Shown: positions 44,986 through 54,832 of the stretch, one piece after another
Position numbering within the stretch: position 1 is the first letter of the stretch
Layout: every line of letters begins with the position of its first letter
Source: Spirosoma sp. KCTC 42546
GTDB lineage: Bacteria; Bacteroidota; Bacteroidia; Cytophagales; Spirosomataceae
DNA: 64,000 nt
Assembly (NCBI RefSeq): GCF_006965485.1
Contig: NZ_CP041360.1
Span: forward strand, 8,226,501-8,290,500
Reading direction: 5' to 3'
Position numbers and translations under genes: made by a program
Notes under the pieces: model-generated
The model's database searches: none
Told to the model about the DNA's origin: nothing
The model's input: only the letters and a program-made list of their open reading frames with translations

Positions 44986-47376
44986 ATGGTGACTATTGAA
45001 AAAGGTAAAATCCTGGCGAAGCAACTCTGGAAATCGCGTTTTGTGAAAACCAGTATCACCGCTATATTGATTTTTTTCGGCCTGGATTTCTTTTTCCCTG
45101 TTCAAACCAACGTACCGTATTCAACGATCATTACGGCCCGAGACGGCTCCATTCTGCATGCCTTCCTGAGCCGCGACGACAAATGGCGCATGTATGCCGA
45201 ACTCAATGAAATTACGCCCACCCTACGCGATGCCATTCTGTTTAAAGAAGACAAATACTTTCGATTTCATCCCGGTTTTAATCCAGTGGCCATGCTTCGG
45301 GCAGCGGCCCGGAATCTGCTAAAAGGTAGACGAACGTCCGGGGCTTCGACCATTACGATGCAAACGGTACGGCTTCTCGAACCGCGCGACCGCACCTATG
45401 GAAATAAACTAATTGAGTTGTTCCGGGCCTTGCAGTTAGAAGTTCATTTCTCGAAAGATGAGATTCTGCAACTGTACCTGAATCTGATTCCGTATGGGGG
45501 TAACATTGAGGGCCTTAAGTCGGCATCCCTGCTTTATTTTGGTAAACCGCCCGTATTGCTTAGTCTGGCCGAACTGACAACACTGACCATTATTCCGAAC
45601 CGGCCATCGAGTCTACGACTAGGGGTCCGAAACGCGCTCATTGTGCAGGAACGCAATCGGTGGCTCGCACGCTTCCAGAAGGCACACCTCTTCGACGATG
45701 TAACTATAACTGATGCGCAACGGGAGCCACTCAACGCGTATCGTCGGGAAGCTCCCCAACTGGCACCGCACCTATCGCGTCGGCTCCGGGCCGAAAACCC
45801 AACGACTCCAATTATACAGTCAACCCTGAACCCGACAGCACAAACCACGGCAGAACGGTTAGTGCAGCATTACGCCGATCGTATACGAGCCTATAATATC
45901 CACAATTCGGCGGTATTGATTGTGGATAACCTATCACAGGAGGTGGTAGCGTATGTCGGCTCGGCAGATTTTGGGAATGCCTTCGATGGCGGTCAGGTAG
46001 ATGGTGTGCGCGCGGTACGATCCCCTGGTAGCGCGCTAAAACCGCTTCTGTATGGGTTGGCTTTCGATGAGGGTATCATTACGCCCAAAACCAAATTGGC
46101 CGATGTGCCGAGCAACTTCGGTGGCTATGAGCCCGACAACTACGATCGACGTTTCAATGGCCCAGTTACAGCTGAATTTGCCCTGGCGAATTCGCTGAAT
46201 ATTCCGGCCGTTGCGTTGCTTAAGGAAATTGGAACCCCATCTTTAGTATCAACCCTTCAGAAAGCCGGATTTTCGGCCATAAAAAAACAGGCAAAAGAGT
46301 TGGGGCTTTCCATGATTCTGGGTGGTTGCGGTGTTACACTAGAGGAGATGACACGGCTCTATACCGGGTTGGCGAATGGGGGGAAGATGAGGGAGTTACG
46401 GTTTAGTGTGAATACTACCCCACCGACCCGTCGGACCGCCCCGGCCCCGCCCCTTAAAAAAGGGGCGGGGCCGGGGGTAAGTCTTTTATCCCCCGAAGCC
46501 GCCTACCTGGTTACCCACACCCTCACCCAAATCACTCGTCCAGATCTGCCCAATAACTTCGACAATAGCTATCACCTTCCGAGGATTGCCTGGAAAACAG
46601 GCACCTCCTATGGCCGGCGTGATGCCTGGAGTATTGGCTATAACCAACGGTATACAATTGGGGTTTGGGTTGGTAATTTTTCGGGGGTGGGTGTAGCCGA
46701 ACTTAGTGGCGCTAATACCGCGACGCCTTTGCTGTTTCAGCTGTTCAACGTGCTGGACTATAATTCATCAACGGGTTGGTTCCGAATCCCCAAAGGCGCA
46801 ACCAAATTATCGTCGCGGCTTATATGCCCCGAAACGGGCGACGTTCCAGGCGAGTTTTGTACCAATCCGGTGACAGACTATTGCATTATGGGCGTATCTA
46901 GATATAGGCGTTGCCAGCATCGGAAAGCTGTTTTCACCAATGCATCCGGGACAATTTCCTATTGCGCCCAATGCCGTCCGGATAGCGGTTCCGTGCGTCG
47001 CTCCTATCCAAATTTGGCGCCGGAAGTCATTACGTTTTACCAAAGTCGTCATATTCCGTTTGAGGTAGTCCCTCCTCATAATCCATCCTGCGAACGGGTG
47101 TTTGAGAATATTGGCCAGACTGGACCGCAGATAACGGGACTGAATAACGGTAGTGCGTATTTTATCAACCCAAAACAACCTGCCGAAATGGAGTTGAGCT
47201 GCCAGACTGCCAATGATGTACAAACCGTATTCTGGTATTTGAACGATAAATTTTACCGACGAGCCAAGCCAACCGAAGCAGTATTTTTCAAACCTAAAGC
47301 GGGGGCGTTAAAAATTTCCTGCGCCGATGATAAAGGTCGGAGCAGTGATATTCGGATACTAGTAAATTATGAGTAA
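44986..47376 (+). CDS. pbpC: Penicillin-binding protein 1C (glycosyltransferase/transpeptidase)
   Basis: The ATG at 44986 is used; a GTG at 44953 adds eleven residues. The 796-residue protein has one N-terminal membrane helix (TSITAILIFFGLDFFF), a GT51 domain (FKEDKYFRFHPGFNPVAM, GASTITMQTVRL) and a transpeptidase with the Ser motif SALK, NSLN and KTGTSYGRRD. A PBP1C-type Cys-rich C-terminal domain follows (CPETGDVPGEFC, CEYCAQC-like CAQCRPDSG). It polymerises peptidoglycan; in many bacteria it is coded beside alpha-2-macroglobulin. A GC-rich palindrome (46439-46476) supplies an extra PAPPLKKGAGPG-type peptide between the transpeptidase motifs, near residues 480-498. Confidence 0.93.
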   Translation: MVTIEKGKILAKQLWKSRFVKTSITAILIFFGLDFFFPVQTNVPYSTIITARDGSILHAFLSRDDKWRMYAELNEITPTLRDAILFKEDKYFRFHPGFNPVAMLRAAARNLLKGRRTSGASTITMQTVRLLEPRDRTYGNKLIELFRALQLEVHFSKDEILQLYLNLIPYGGNIEGLKSASLLYFGKPPVLLSLAELTTLTIIPNRPSSLRLGVRNALIVQERNRWLARFQKAHLFDDVTITDAQREPLNAYRREAPQLAPHLSRRLRAENPTTPIIQSTLNPTAQTTAERLVQHYADRIRAYNIHNSAVLIVDNLSQEVVAYVGSADFGNAFDGGQVDGVRAVRSPGSALKPLLYGLAFDEGIITPKTKLADVPSNFGGYEPDNYDRRFNGPVTAEFALANSLNIPAVALLKEIGTPSLVSTLQKAGFSAIKKQAKELGLSMILGGCGVTLEEMTRLYTGLANGGKMRELRFSVNTTPPTRRTAPAPPLKKGAGPGVSLLSPEAAYLVTHTLTQITRPDLPNNFDNSYHLPRIAWKTGTSYGRRDAWSIGYNQRYTIGVWVGNFSGVGVAELSGANTATPLLFQLFNVLDYNSSTGWFRIPKGATKLSSRLICPETGDVPGEFCTNPVTDYCIMGVSRYRRCQHRKAVFTNASGTISYCAQCRPDSGSVRRSYPNLAPEVITFYQSRHIPFEVVPPHNPSCERVFENIGQTGPQITGLNNGSAYFINPKQPAEMELSCQTANDVQTVFWYLNDKFYRRAKPTEAVFFKPKAGALKISCADDKGRSSDIRILVNYE
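46439..46476. repeat. GC-rich palindrome inserted in frame in pbpC
   Basis: CCCCGGCCCCGCCCCTT (46439-46455) and 46460-46476 are perfect 17-bp complements around AAAA. Codons through it read as PAPPLKKGAGPG, a low-complexity loop that ordinary PBP1C proteins would not need. The GC content is far above that of the flanking gene. Confidence 0.8.
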
Positions 47377-47437
47377 GTGTTTGTTTATCTTGCCTTTCTC
47401 ACGTAGTTATTTACCCTCAAACCGAATTAACGTATCC

Positions 47438-47875
47438 ATGAAACTAGTACTCCCCTTTATTACGGCACTTCTTCTCTCCACAGCCACCTTCGCGCAACAA
47501 GCTACCGATTCTACACAAGACCCAACCGCTCTGGGCAATGCCTTCTTCAAAGCCATGCTGGATGAAGATAGCAAAACCCTTGGCACCTTAGTCGCCAGCG
47601 ATTTCAGCCTCGTTAGTTTCGATGGTAGCACCGTTGATGGCGATATGCTTGTACAGGGCGTTGGGGGTGGTTTCGTGGTGGTTGATGCAGCTACCGTATC
47701 GGATACCCGGACGCGCCAGTATAATAGCGATTCGGCCGTAATGACGGGCATGTGGAAGGCCAAAGGTAATGTTCAGGGAAATGGGTTCGATAATTCCGTT
47801 TCTTTCTCGGTTGTATGTGCCAAACAGGGAGGCTCCTGGAAAATTGTTAACGTTCAGTTTACACCTACCCGGTAA
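47438..47875 (+). CDS. Exported NTF2-like (DUF4440-type) protein
   Basis: The ATG at 47438 begins a signal peptide (KLVLPFITALLLSTATFAQ); the frame is open back to 47369 without signal-like content. The 145-residue product has an NTF2/SnoaL-like cone fold pattern: ALGNAFFKAMLDEDSKTLGTL, ASDFSLVSFDGS, then a strand series ending in GSWKIVNVQFTP. Such proteins bind small ligands or act in hydrolytic and isomerising roles; no catalytic pair is evident here. It lies between pbpC and the alpha-2-macroglobulin gene, 61 bases after pbpC, and is closed by a terminator, so it may be expressed with pbpC. Confidence 0.75.
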   Translation: MKLVLPFITALLLSTATFAQQATDSTQDPTALGNAFFKAMLDEDSKTLGTLVASDFSLVSFDGSTVDGDMLVQGVGGGFVVVDAATVSDTRTRQYNSDSAVMTGMWKAKGNVQGNGFDNSVSFSVVCAKQGGSWKIVNVQFTPTR

Positions 47876-47906
47876 CTACCGCTTAGTAAGTCAGCTACTG
47901 GAAACC

Positions 47907-47938
47907 AACCCACTCCACAATTTAGGAGTGGGTTTTTT
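47907..47938 (+). terminator. Terminator before the alpha-2-macroglobulin gene
   Basis: AACCCACTCC (47907-47916) pairs perfectly with GGAGTGGGTT (47925-47934), followed by TTTT. It lies between the NTF2-like gene and the macroglobulin start. Confidence 0.85.
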
Positions 47939-47969
47939 CGTCTATATTCGGCCTTTCACTCCTACCGTC

Positions 47970-50900
47970 ATGCAAACGCGACTCTTTAGACCCTTTCTGT
48001 TTTTTTCTCTACTCTCGCTTCTTCTTTTTCAATGCTCGCGTCTACCGTTCAATGAAGTGTCCGTAGTAGGTCGCAATTTTGATGATGAAATTCAACAAAC
48101 GCAGAACCTCACTTTTACCTTCAACAAAAACGTTGGCCCAACCAATCAGTTCGATGAATGGGACTCCACTCAATATGTGCGTTTTATACCTGCCGTTCGG
48201 GGGAAATTTAAGTGGACGGCGCCAAATGAACTGGTCTTCTCACCCGCCCGTGCGTTTGACCCAGCCACGGATTACCGCGCCGAACTGACCGATGATTTAC
48301 TGAAGCGGTCGGACACCAAAGACTTGAAAATTTCGGGCGACGAGATCGCGTTTCATACACCTTATCTGCAACTCACTGGTACCGAAAACTGGTGGTCACG
48401 TTCCCGCGAAACGGGGCAGCCTGTTGCTAAAACCCGGCTGAATTTTAACTACCCTGTTTCGTCCGCAGAGATAGCCAGCAAAGCCGCTGTTTCGACTGAA
48501 GACAAAGCCCTTAGCCTGCAAACATCCCCTAGTGATGCACAAAACTCTGTTGCGCTCACGCTCACGAATGCGCCAGCGCAGAAAAACGAACAACCTCTAA
48601 CCGTCAAGCTAGAAAAAGGGCTGAAAGTACCGAACACCGCTTATGTAAGCAAAGATGTTATTGAGGAAACCAGTACGCTCCCTTCTCGCTATAAAGTCGA
48701 AGTGGCCGATGTGCAAACGAGCTTTGAGAATAATAAGGGCATCGTTCGGGTTATTACTACGCAGGAACTACAACCCGCCGAACTGAGCCAGTATTATACC
48801 ATTCAGCCAGAGGTTGAAACAACAGCCGAACTAACCGAAAATGGGTTCATTATCCGGGGTAACTTCAACGAGATAGATACGTACGTTCTTACCCTGACCG
48901 ACCAGATTCGGGGTGTATTAGCAACGAAACTGGATGAGCCGGTAAGCAAAGATCTATTCTTCGGGAAGATGCCCGCCAGCATCCAGTTCGCCAATAAAAA
49001 GGCGCTCTATCTATCGTCAAAAGGTGCACGAAACATAGGACTTAACATCGTTAACGTGCCGAAAGTACAGGTCAAAATAGCAAAAGTCTATGAAAACAAC
49101 CTTCTGAATTACTTCCGTAGTAATCGCTACGAGGAGTATAAAGAAAACGCTAATGGCGAATGGGGACCATCCGGATCGTTTAATTATAGTGATGACGAAC
49201 CGGGGTATCTAAGCGATGTGCTCGTGAAGAAAACCATTGAAACTGCCGATTTACCCAAGGTTCGGGGTGTTTCGGCATTGAATCTGGCTCTACCCGATCA
49301 GAATAATAACTTTAGAGGTGTTTACCTGGTTTCTGTCGACTCAAAAGACGAAGCGTATTTACAAGCCAGCCAGCTTGTCTCGGTCTCCGACATTGGCCTG
49401 GTGGCCCATGAGACAAAAAACGAAGTGCTGGTCTGGGCCAATTCCATCCGTACCGCAGAACCTCTTCAAGGTGTTGAGGTAACCCTGGTGAGCAATAACA
49501 ATCAATCTGTTTATACACTTAAAACCGACGGCAGCGGCTTTGTTAAGTTCGATAAGGTAACCGAGAAAGCGCCGGGCTTCAAAATTGCGCTCCTTACCGC
49601 CCGCACTGCCGACGACTTCAATTTCCTGTTCCTGCCCGACACGCAGGTTGAAACCTCCCGCTTTGAGGTAGAAGGCAAGTACGATAATGAGTCTGGATTC
49701 GATGCCTTCGTATATGGTGACCGTGACATTTACCGTCCCGGCGAAACCATTCATTTCAACACCGTTATTCGGGCGCAGAATTGGCAAAGTGTTGGTGAAA
49801 TTCCGGTGTTGATCCGAGTGTTAACGCCCAATGGCCGCGAATTTCGTACGTTCCGAAAAACCACCAACGCACAGGGAGCCGTTGCCACCGACGTACCCCT
49901 GAACCCTGCCGCCGTAACCGGTAGCTACACCATTGAAGTACTGAATGCGAACAACGTCTTGCTCACATCACAGGCGGTGAGCGTTGAAGAATTCGTTCCC
50001 GATCGGATTAAAGTGGATGTGCTGACCGATAAGACAAGCTACAAATCAGGGCAGACCATTACACTATCGGCAACGGCGATGAATCTGTTTGGCCCGCCTG
50101 CGTCTGATCGGGCGTATGAGGTAGAGCTACAGCTGAAGCGTAAAGTATTTGCCCCCAAAGGCTTTGGTGATTATGATTTCGATATTCCAAATGGCCAGTC
50201 CGGTACTGCCGGAGAAGCCGCGGGCAAACCTGATGTTTTTCCAAAAGAAGTCCGGCAGGGACGTACCAATGCCAATGGCCAGGCCACTGAAAAATTCCCC
50301 ATTCCAGCACTCTATCAGGACATTGGCCTGCTTGAAGCCAAACTATTCGTAACCGTCTTTGACGAAAATGGCCGACCTGTTAATAGACTCCGCCGATTGG
50401 ACGTTCTAACGCAGGATACGTTCTTTGGTGTGCGGCTTCCGGATCGCTATGTAGCAACCAACGCCCCGGTTGCGGCTGAACTCGTTGCACTTGACCCCGA
50501 CGGTGCACTCCGGGCTTCAGCTTCCGCATCGGTCGAAGTGGTACGCTATGACTACCAAACGGTGATCGAGAAAGACGGTGATCGGATAAAATACTCGACT
50601 AAACGGCGTGAGAAATCGGTTTACACAAACTCGTTGCTATTCAAAGGTGGGAAGTCAGCCTTTCGTTACGTACCAACCGTTTCGGGTGAATACGAAATCC
50701 GTGTTCGGCGGCCTTCGGCACAGAATTATGCAGCCACTAGTTTTTACGCGTACGGCTACGGAAGCACCTCAGCTTCATCGTTTGAAGTAAGCCAAGAAGG
50801 TCAGGTGCTAATGACCCTCGATAAACCGACTTACCAAACCGGCGACAAGGCAAAGGTCCTGTTCAAGGCTCCTTTCGATGGTAAACTGCTCGTAACTGTC

Positions 50901-53453
50901 GAGCGAAATCATGTACTTGAACAACACTGGTTAACTACAAGCAATAAATCAGCTGAATGGAGCTTTTCGGTTGGGAGTGAGCATTTACCGAATGTGTACG
51001 TAACGGCCACCCTCATCCGGGCCATCGACAACACAAACTTACCTTTGACGGTTGCCCATGGTTTTGCGCCCGTGTCTGTTCAGGATGCTGACACAAAACT
51101 TCCGGTCACAATTACGGCGGTGACCCAATCGCGCTCGAAAACGAAGCAAACGATTCGGGTGAAAACAGCGGGCAATTCTCAAGTTACGGTGGCCGTGGTC
51201 GATGAAGGAATTCTGCAACTCAAGAACTTCAAAACGCCCGATCCACACGGGTTCTTTTATCAGAAACGTGCGCTCGAGGTTGGTAGTCACGATTTATACG
51301 CACTGCTCTATCCTGAACTGTCACTAAAATCCACATCGAGCGTAGGAGGTGACGGCTATGACCTGGAGAAACGAGTGAATCCACTTAGCAATGGTCGCGT
51401 TCGATTAGTTGCCCTCTGGAGTGGTATTTTAGAAACTGGCTCTGACGGAGAAGCTGAATTCTCGGTAGACATCCCGCAGTTTTCGGGCGATTTGCGAGTC
51501 ATGGCCGTTGCCTACAAAGACAACGCCTTTGGGTCGGCAAACAGCAATATGAAAGTGGCCGACCCTATTGTGATTAGTACGGGCGTTCCTCGTTTCCTCA
51601 CCCCCGGCGACCAGCTCGAACTGCCAGTCAACCTAAGCAACACAACCAAACAAGTAGCCAGCATTACAGCCAAACTAAGCCTTACCGGACCGTTACTTGC
51701 CGATAGCTTATCTACCCAGAAGCTCACGATTCAGCCCGGACGTGAAAGCCGAGCCATCTTCCGAATTTCGGCAAAACAGGCCATTGGTGCCGGAACCATC
51801 ACGATAGCAGCCAACGGATTGAATGAAACCTTCACCGAAAAAACGGACATCACGGTTCGACCAGCGGCTTCGTTACAGAAAACATCGTTATCAGGTGCCG
51901 TAGCGGGTGGAAAAACGCAAACGTTGCAATTAGCGGGCAATTTCCTGTCCGGCACTGCTAAGGCCAGTATTACGCTAAGCCGGTCGCCGGTGGCGCAGTA
52001 TGGGCGCGAGTTGTCGTATTTGCTCGGTTATCCGCATGGTTGTATCGAGCAAACGATCTCGAAAGCTTTCCCACAATTGTATTTTGCTGATCTGGCCAGG
52101 CAACTATCTACCAACACCTATTTTGTTCGGGCGGGCGAGAGCGATCTTAATCCAGCCACCAACGTTCGGCAGGCGGTACAAACGGTAGAAAGTCAGCAAG
52201 CATCAAACGGCGGTTTCACGATGTGGCCGGGTATGGTTGCGGTAGCAGGTAAGTCGAATGTGGACGAATGGGCCAGCGCCTATGCCATGCATTTCCTGGC
52301 CGAAGCGCAGGAAGCGGGTTATGAAGTCCGGCCATCGGTGCTGAGTTCGGCCATCGACTTTTTAACGACCTTCACTAACAGCCCGGCCACTGAAAACGCC
52401 GTTACGTTCGATGAAACGGGTGGAAAAACGGTTCATAAGGTGGCTAGTCGGACTAGTATTTACGGGCTTTATGCGCTGGCAGTAGCAGGCAAACCGAATC
52501 GGTCGGCTATGAATTATTACAAGCAGAACGCGGCCTTACTTACACCCGACAGTCGTTATTTGCTGGCATCAACCTTCTTCCGCGTTGGCGACACTCGCAG
52601 TTTTGCCGCTCTGCTTCCTAAACGGTTTACGGACAATACAACCGGACGGCAAACAGGGGGCAGTTATGCATCACCTGTGCGGAACCTTGCCCTCGTTCTC
52701 GACGCACTAGTTGATACGGACATTAATAACATCCAGATTCCGACATTGGCCCGCCAGCTATCGGGAGCCTTGAAACAGACCAGTTACCTCAACACGCAGG
52801 AAGCCGCGTTTGCGTTTCTGGCACTGGGCAAGCTGTCCCGCCAAACAGCCAACAGCACCGCTACGGCTACGTTGACTGCCGGAGGAAAATCGCTGGGCAC
52901 TATGAACGCAGCTTTGCTCAATCTAAAGCGTGTGCCAACAAATGCGCCACTTAATCTGAGTGCTCAAGGCAGCGGGAACGTATATTATTTTGCCCAGAGC
53001 GAGGGCATTCCGGCGAGCGGAAAAATTGCGGAAGAAGACAATGGGGTTCAGGTTCGTCGTCAATACTTGAATCGGGAAGGTCAGCCCATAAGCGATATCC
53101 GGCAGAACGATCTGGTGGTGGTAAAAATTACCCTCGCCAGTACCAATGGTCTGAATGTAGAGAATGTTGTTGTAACGGATTTGCTCCCGGCCGGGCTTGA
53201 GGTCGAAAACCCGCGCCTGACGGAGCCTCGCGACATGCCCTGGATCAAGAAACCAGACGCCCCTGACTACTTCGACCTGCGCGACGACCGGATCAATTTT
53301 TACACAACAGCTACCGGAACCGAGCGCACGTTTTATTATCTGACAAGAGCCGTATCGAAAGGTCGCTTCGTTGTGGGGCCGGTGTCAGCCGATGCGATGT
53401 ACAATGGCGAATACCGGAGCTATAACGGAGCAGGTGTTCTGGTAGTGAAATAA
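47970..53453 (+). CDS. Thioester-containing alpha-2-macroglobulin lipoprotein
   Basis: The ATG at 47970 begins a lipoprotein signal (LLSLLLFQC); the frame is open to 47769 without protein-like content. The 1827-residue product has several macroglobulin beta domains (MG1-like start, ARAFDPATDYRAEL; GDRDIYRPGETIHFNTVIRAQN; VTLDKPTYQ-like MTLDKPTYQTGD), a bait-like region (LEVGSHDLYALLYPELSLKS) and the thioester motif GCIEQT with Cys1358 in YPHGCIEQTISK, so it can form a covalent trap. An alpha/alpha toroid (QASNGGFTMWPG) and a C-terminal receptor-like domain (VTDLLPAGLEVENP) follow. Such proteins trap proteases that reach the periplasm, near peptidoglycan repair by PBP1C. The pair with pbpC here fits this model. 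Confidence 0.92.
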   Translation: MQTRLFRPFLFFSLLSLLLFQCSRLPFNEVSVVGRNFDDEIQQTQNLTFTFNKNVGPTNQFDEWDSTQYVRFIPAVRGKFKWTAPNELVFSPARAFDPATDYRAELTDDLLKRSDTKDLKISGDEIAFHTPYLQLTGTENWWSRSRETGQPVAKTRLNFNYPVSSAEIASKAAVSTEDKALSLQTSPSDAQNSVALTLTNAPAQKNEQPLTVKLEKGLKVPNTAYVSKDVIEETSTLPSRYKVEVADVQTSFENNKGIVRVITTQELQPAELSQYYTIQPEVETTAELTENGFIIRGNFNEIDTYVLTLTDQIRGVLATKLDEPVSKDLFFGKMPASIQFANKKALYLSSKGARNIGLNIVNVPKVQVKIAKVYENNLLNYFRSNRYEEYKENANGEWGPSGSFNYSDDEPGYLSDVLVKKTIETADLPKVRGVSALNLALPDQNNNFRGVYLVSVDSKDEAYLQASQLVSVSDIGLVAHETKNEVLVWANSIRTAEPLQGVEVTLVSNNNQSVYTLKTDGSGFVKFDKVTEKAPGFKIALLTARTADDFNFLFLPDTQVETSRFEVEGKYDNESGFDAFVYGDRDIYRPGETIHFNTVIRAQNWQSVGEIPVLIRVLTPNGREFRTFRKTTNAQGAVATDVPLNPAAVTGSYTIEVLNANNVLLTSQAVSVEEFVPDRIKVDVLTDKTSYKSGQTITLSATAMNLFGPPASDRAYEVELQLKRKVFAPKGFGDYDFDIPNGQSGTAGEAAGKPDVFPKEVRQGRTNANGQATEKFPIPALYQDIGLLEAKLFVTVFDENGRPVNRLRRLDVLTQDTFFGVRLPDRYVATNAPVAAELVALDPDGALRASASASVEVVRYDYQTVIEKDGDRIKYSTKRREKSVYTNSLLFKGGKSAFRYVPTVSGEYEIRVRRPSAQNYAATSFYAYGYGSTSASSFEVSQEGQVLMTLDKPTYQTGDKAKVLFKAPFDGKLLVTVERNHVLEQHWLTTSNKSAEWSFSVGSEHLPNVYVTATLIRAIDNTNLPLTVAHGFAPVSVQDADTKLPVTITAVTQSRSKTKQTIRVKTAGNSQVTVAVVDEGILQLKNFKTPDPHGFFYQKRALEVGSHDLYALLYPELSLKSTSSVGGDGYDLEKRVNPLSNGRVRLVALWSGILETGSDGEAEFSVDIPQFSGDLRVMAVAYKDNAFGSANSNMKVADPIVISTGVPRFLTPGDQLELPVNLSNTTKQVASITAKLSLTGPLLADSLSTQKLTIQPGRESRAIFRISAKQAIGAGTITIAANGLNETFTEKTDITVRPAASLQKTSLSGAVAGGKTQTLQLAGNFLSGTAKASITLSRSPVAQYGRELSYLLGYPHGCIEQTISKAFPQLYFADLARQLSTNTYFVRAGESDLNPATNVRQAVQTVESQQASNGGFTMWPGMVAVAGKSNVDEWASAYAMHFLAEAQEAGYEVRPSVLSSAIDFLTTFTNSPATENAVTFDETGGKTVHKVASRTSIYGLYALAVAGKPNRSAMNYYKQNAALLTPDSRYLLASTFFRVGDTRSFAALLPKRFTDNTTGRQTGGSYASPVRNLALVLDALVDTDINNIQIPTLARQLSGALKQTSYLNTQEAAFAFLALGKLSRQTANSTATATLTAGGKSLGTMNAALLNLKRVPTNAPLNLSAQGSGNVYYFAQSEGIPASGKIAEEDNGVQVRRQYLNREGQPISDIRQNDLVVVKITLASTNGLNVENVVVTDLLPAGLEVENPRLTEPRDMPWIKKPDAPDYFDLRDDRINFYTTATGTERTFYYLTRAVSKGRFVVGPVSADAMYNGEYRSYNGAGVLVVK

Positions 53454-53469
53454 TAGTAGAACGCTGCTA

Positions 53470-53526
53470 ACGCTGATCTTTATGATTTACGCGGGTATAA
53501 TCTGTGTAAATCATAAAGATCAGCGT
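53470..53526. repeat. Perfect 21-bp inverted repeat between A2M and the PKS cluster
   Basis: Bases 53470-53490 and 53506-53526 are perfect reverse complements (arm core CTGATCTTTATGATTTAC) with a 15-base spacer, starting 17 bases after the macroglobulin stop. There is no T-tract, so this is more likely a dispersed palindromic element than a normal terminator, though it could act as an mRNA 3'-end stem. Confidence 0.75.
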
Positions 53527-53594
53527 CATCAGCGGGCTATTGTGTCAAACATGTTGGCTCATCGTATAGTTTATCACCCAAAACGAGACAATCC

Positions 53595-54737
53595 ATGCTC
53601 CAGGATGCCGACATACTTATTATTGGTGGTGGTTTGGCAGGGCTGACGGCGGGCATTCATCTATCTCGGGAAAACTTTCGAGTCGCTCTTATTGAAAAAC
53701 ATGCCTATCCACAACACAAAGTATGTGGTGAGTATGTATCCAATGAGGTATTGCCTTATCTGCACCAGTTGGGTATCTCAGTTGATGGCTTACATCCTTC
53801 TCGAATACATCGTTTTTTGTTTAGTACCGTTTCTGGGAAAACAATAGAAAGTGAATTGCCGCTGGGTGGATTTGGCATTAGTCGGTACACACTCGATGAC
53901 TTCCTATATAAGCAAGCCCTAATTTCTGGCGTTTCCATTATACAAAGTCAGGTAACAGATGTTCAGTTTCAGAATGATCAGTTCACAGTACGTACATCCG
54001 ACGGGAAAGTGTATACATCAAAACTGGTTATTGGGGCTTATGGCAAACGCTCGTCGGTAGATAAACAACTCCAACGGAACTTCATACTAAACGAGTCGCC
54101 GTGGATGGGTGTCAAGGCTCATTACAAAGCCGATTTTCCCGATGATTTAGTATCGCTTCACAATTTCGATGGCGGATACTGTGGGCTGTGTCAGGTAGAA
54201 GACAACCTGGTTAATGCCTGCTATTTAACGAATTACAGCAGTTTCAAAAAACATAAAAACCTTGAGGCCTTTCAACAGAATGTCATGAGCCAGAATCCTT
54301 TTTTAAAGGATTTTTTTTCTAAGGCCATCCCATTATTTGATAAGCCCTTGACAATTAGCCAGATCTCATTCGCGAAAAAGCAACCAGTCGAAAACCACAT
54401 GTTAATGTGTGGCGATACCGCTGGGGTTATTCACCCATTATGCGGAAATGGTATGGCGATGGCCATTCACAGTGCCAAAATTGTTTCCGAATTAATCATT
54501 AACTATTACAGAAGTACAAACCTGAATAGGGAGGTTTTGGAAGATGAGTATACCATTTCCTGGAATTATTTTTTCAAAAAAAGATTGACCACGGGCCGAA
54601 TTGTTCAATCCTTATTACAACGACCCTTTCTTGCATCCGTTTTAATGAGTGGCTTACAACTAACTCCTGCTATGCTACCCTTACTGATTAAACAAACGCA
54701 TGGCGAACCATTAGTGGGTAACTATGTAGACAGTTAG
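53595..54737 (+). CDS. FAD-dependent oxidoreductase (geranylgeranyl-reductase/hydroxylase-like), cluster gene 1
   Basis: This 380-residue flavoprotein has the Rossmann FAD motif GGGLAGLTAGIHL near residues 11-23, a CGEYVSNEV segment typical of the geranylgeranyl-reductase branch, and the second FAD motif MCGDTAGVIHPLCGNGMAMA near residues 273-292. No membrane anchor is seen except a hydrophobic C-terminal segment. Relatives hydroxylate or reduce aromatic or isoprenoid substrates. Placed first in a cluster with a methyltransferase and a type III PKS, it most plausibly oxidises the polyketide ring, as the flavoprotein does in Streptomyces srs-type clusters. It is 95 bases upstream of the methyltransferase, the largest gap in the cluster. 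Confidence 0.85.
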   Translation: MLQDADILIIGGGLAGLTAGIHLSRENFRVALIEKHAYPQHKVCGEYVSNEVLPYLHQLGISVDGLHPSRIHRFLFSTVSGKTIESELPLGGFGISRYTLDDFLYKQALISGVSIIQSQVTDVQFQNDQFTVRTSDGKVYTSKLVIGAYGKRSSVDKQLQRNFILNESPWMGVKAHYKADFPDDLVSLHNFDGGYCGLCQVEDNLVNACYLTNYSSFKKHKNLEAFQQNVMSQNPFLKDFFSKAIPLFDKPLTISQISFAKKQPVENHMLMCGDTAGVIHPLCGNGMAMAIHSAKIVSELIINYYRSTNLNREVLEDEYTISWNYFFKKRLTTGRIVQSLLQRPFLASVLMSGLQLTPAMLPLLIKQTHGEPLVGNYVDS

Positions 54738-54832
54738 AGTAATAAGTGAATGTAATTTCGTTAAATTTTACGAAAGAATAGAATCCAAATAATCAACAGA
54801 ATCCAGGTTGGCCCAAGTAATTTTTTACGTTA

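Noticed and set aside
53470..53526. Intrinsic terminator after the macroglobulin gene
   Set aside because: The stem is perfect but has no T-tract; recorded as a repeat instead.
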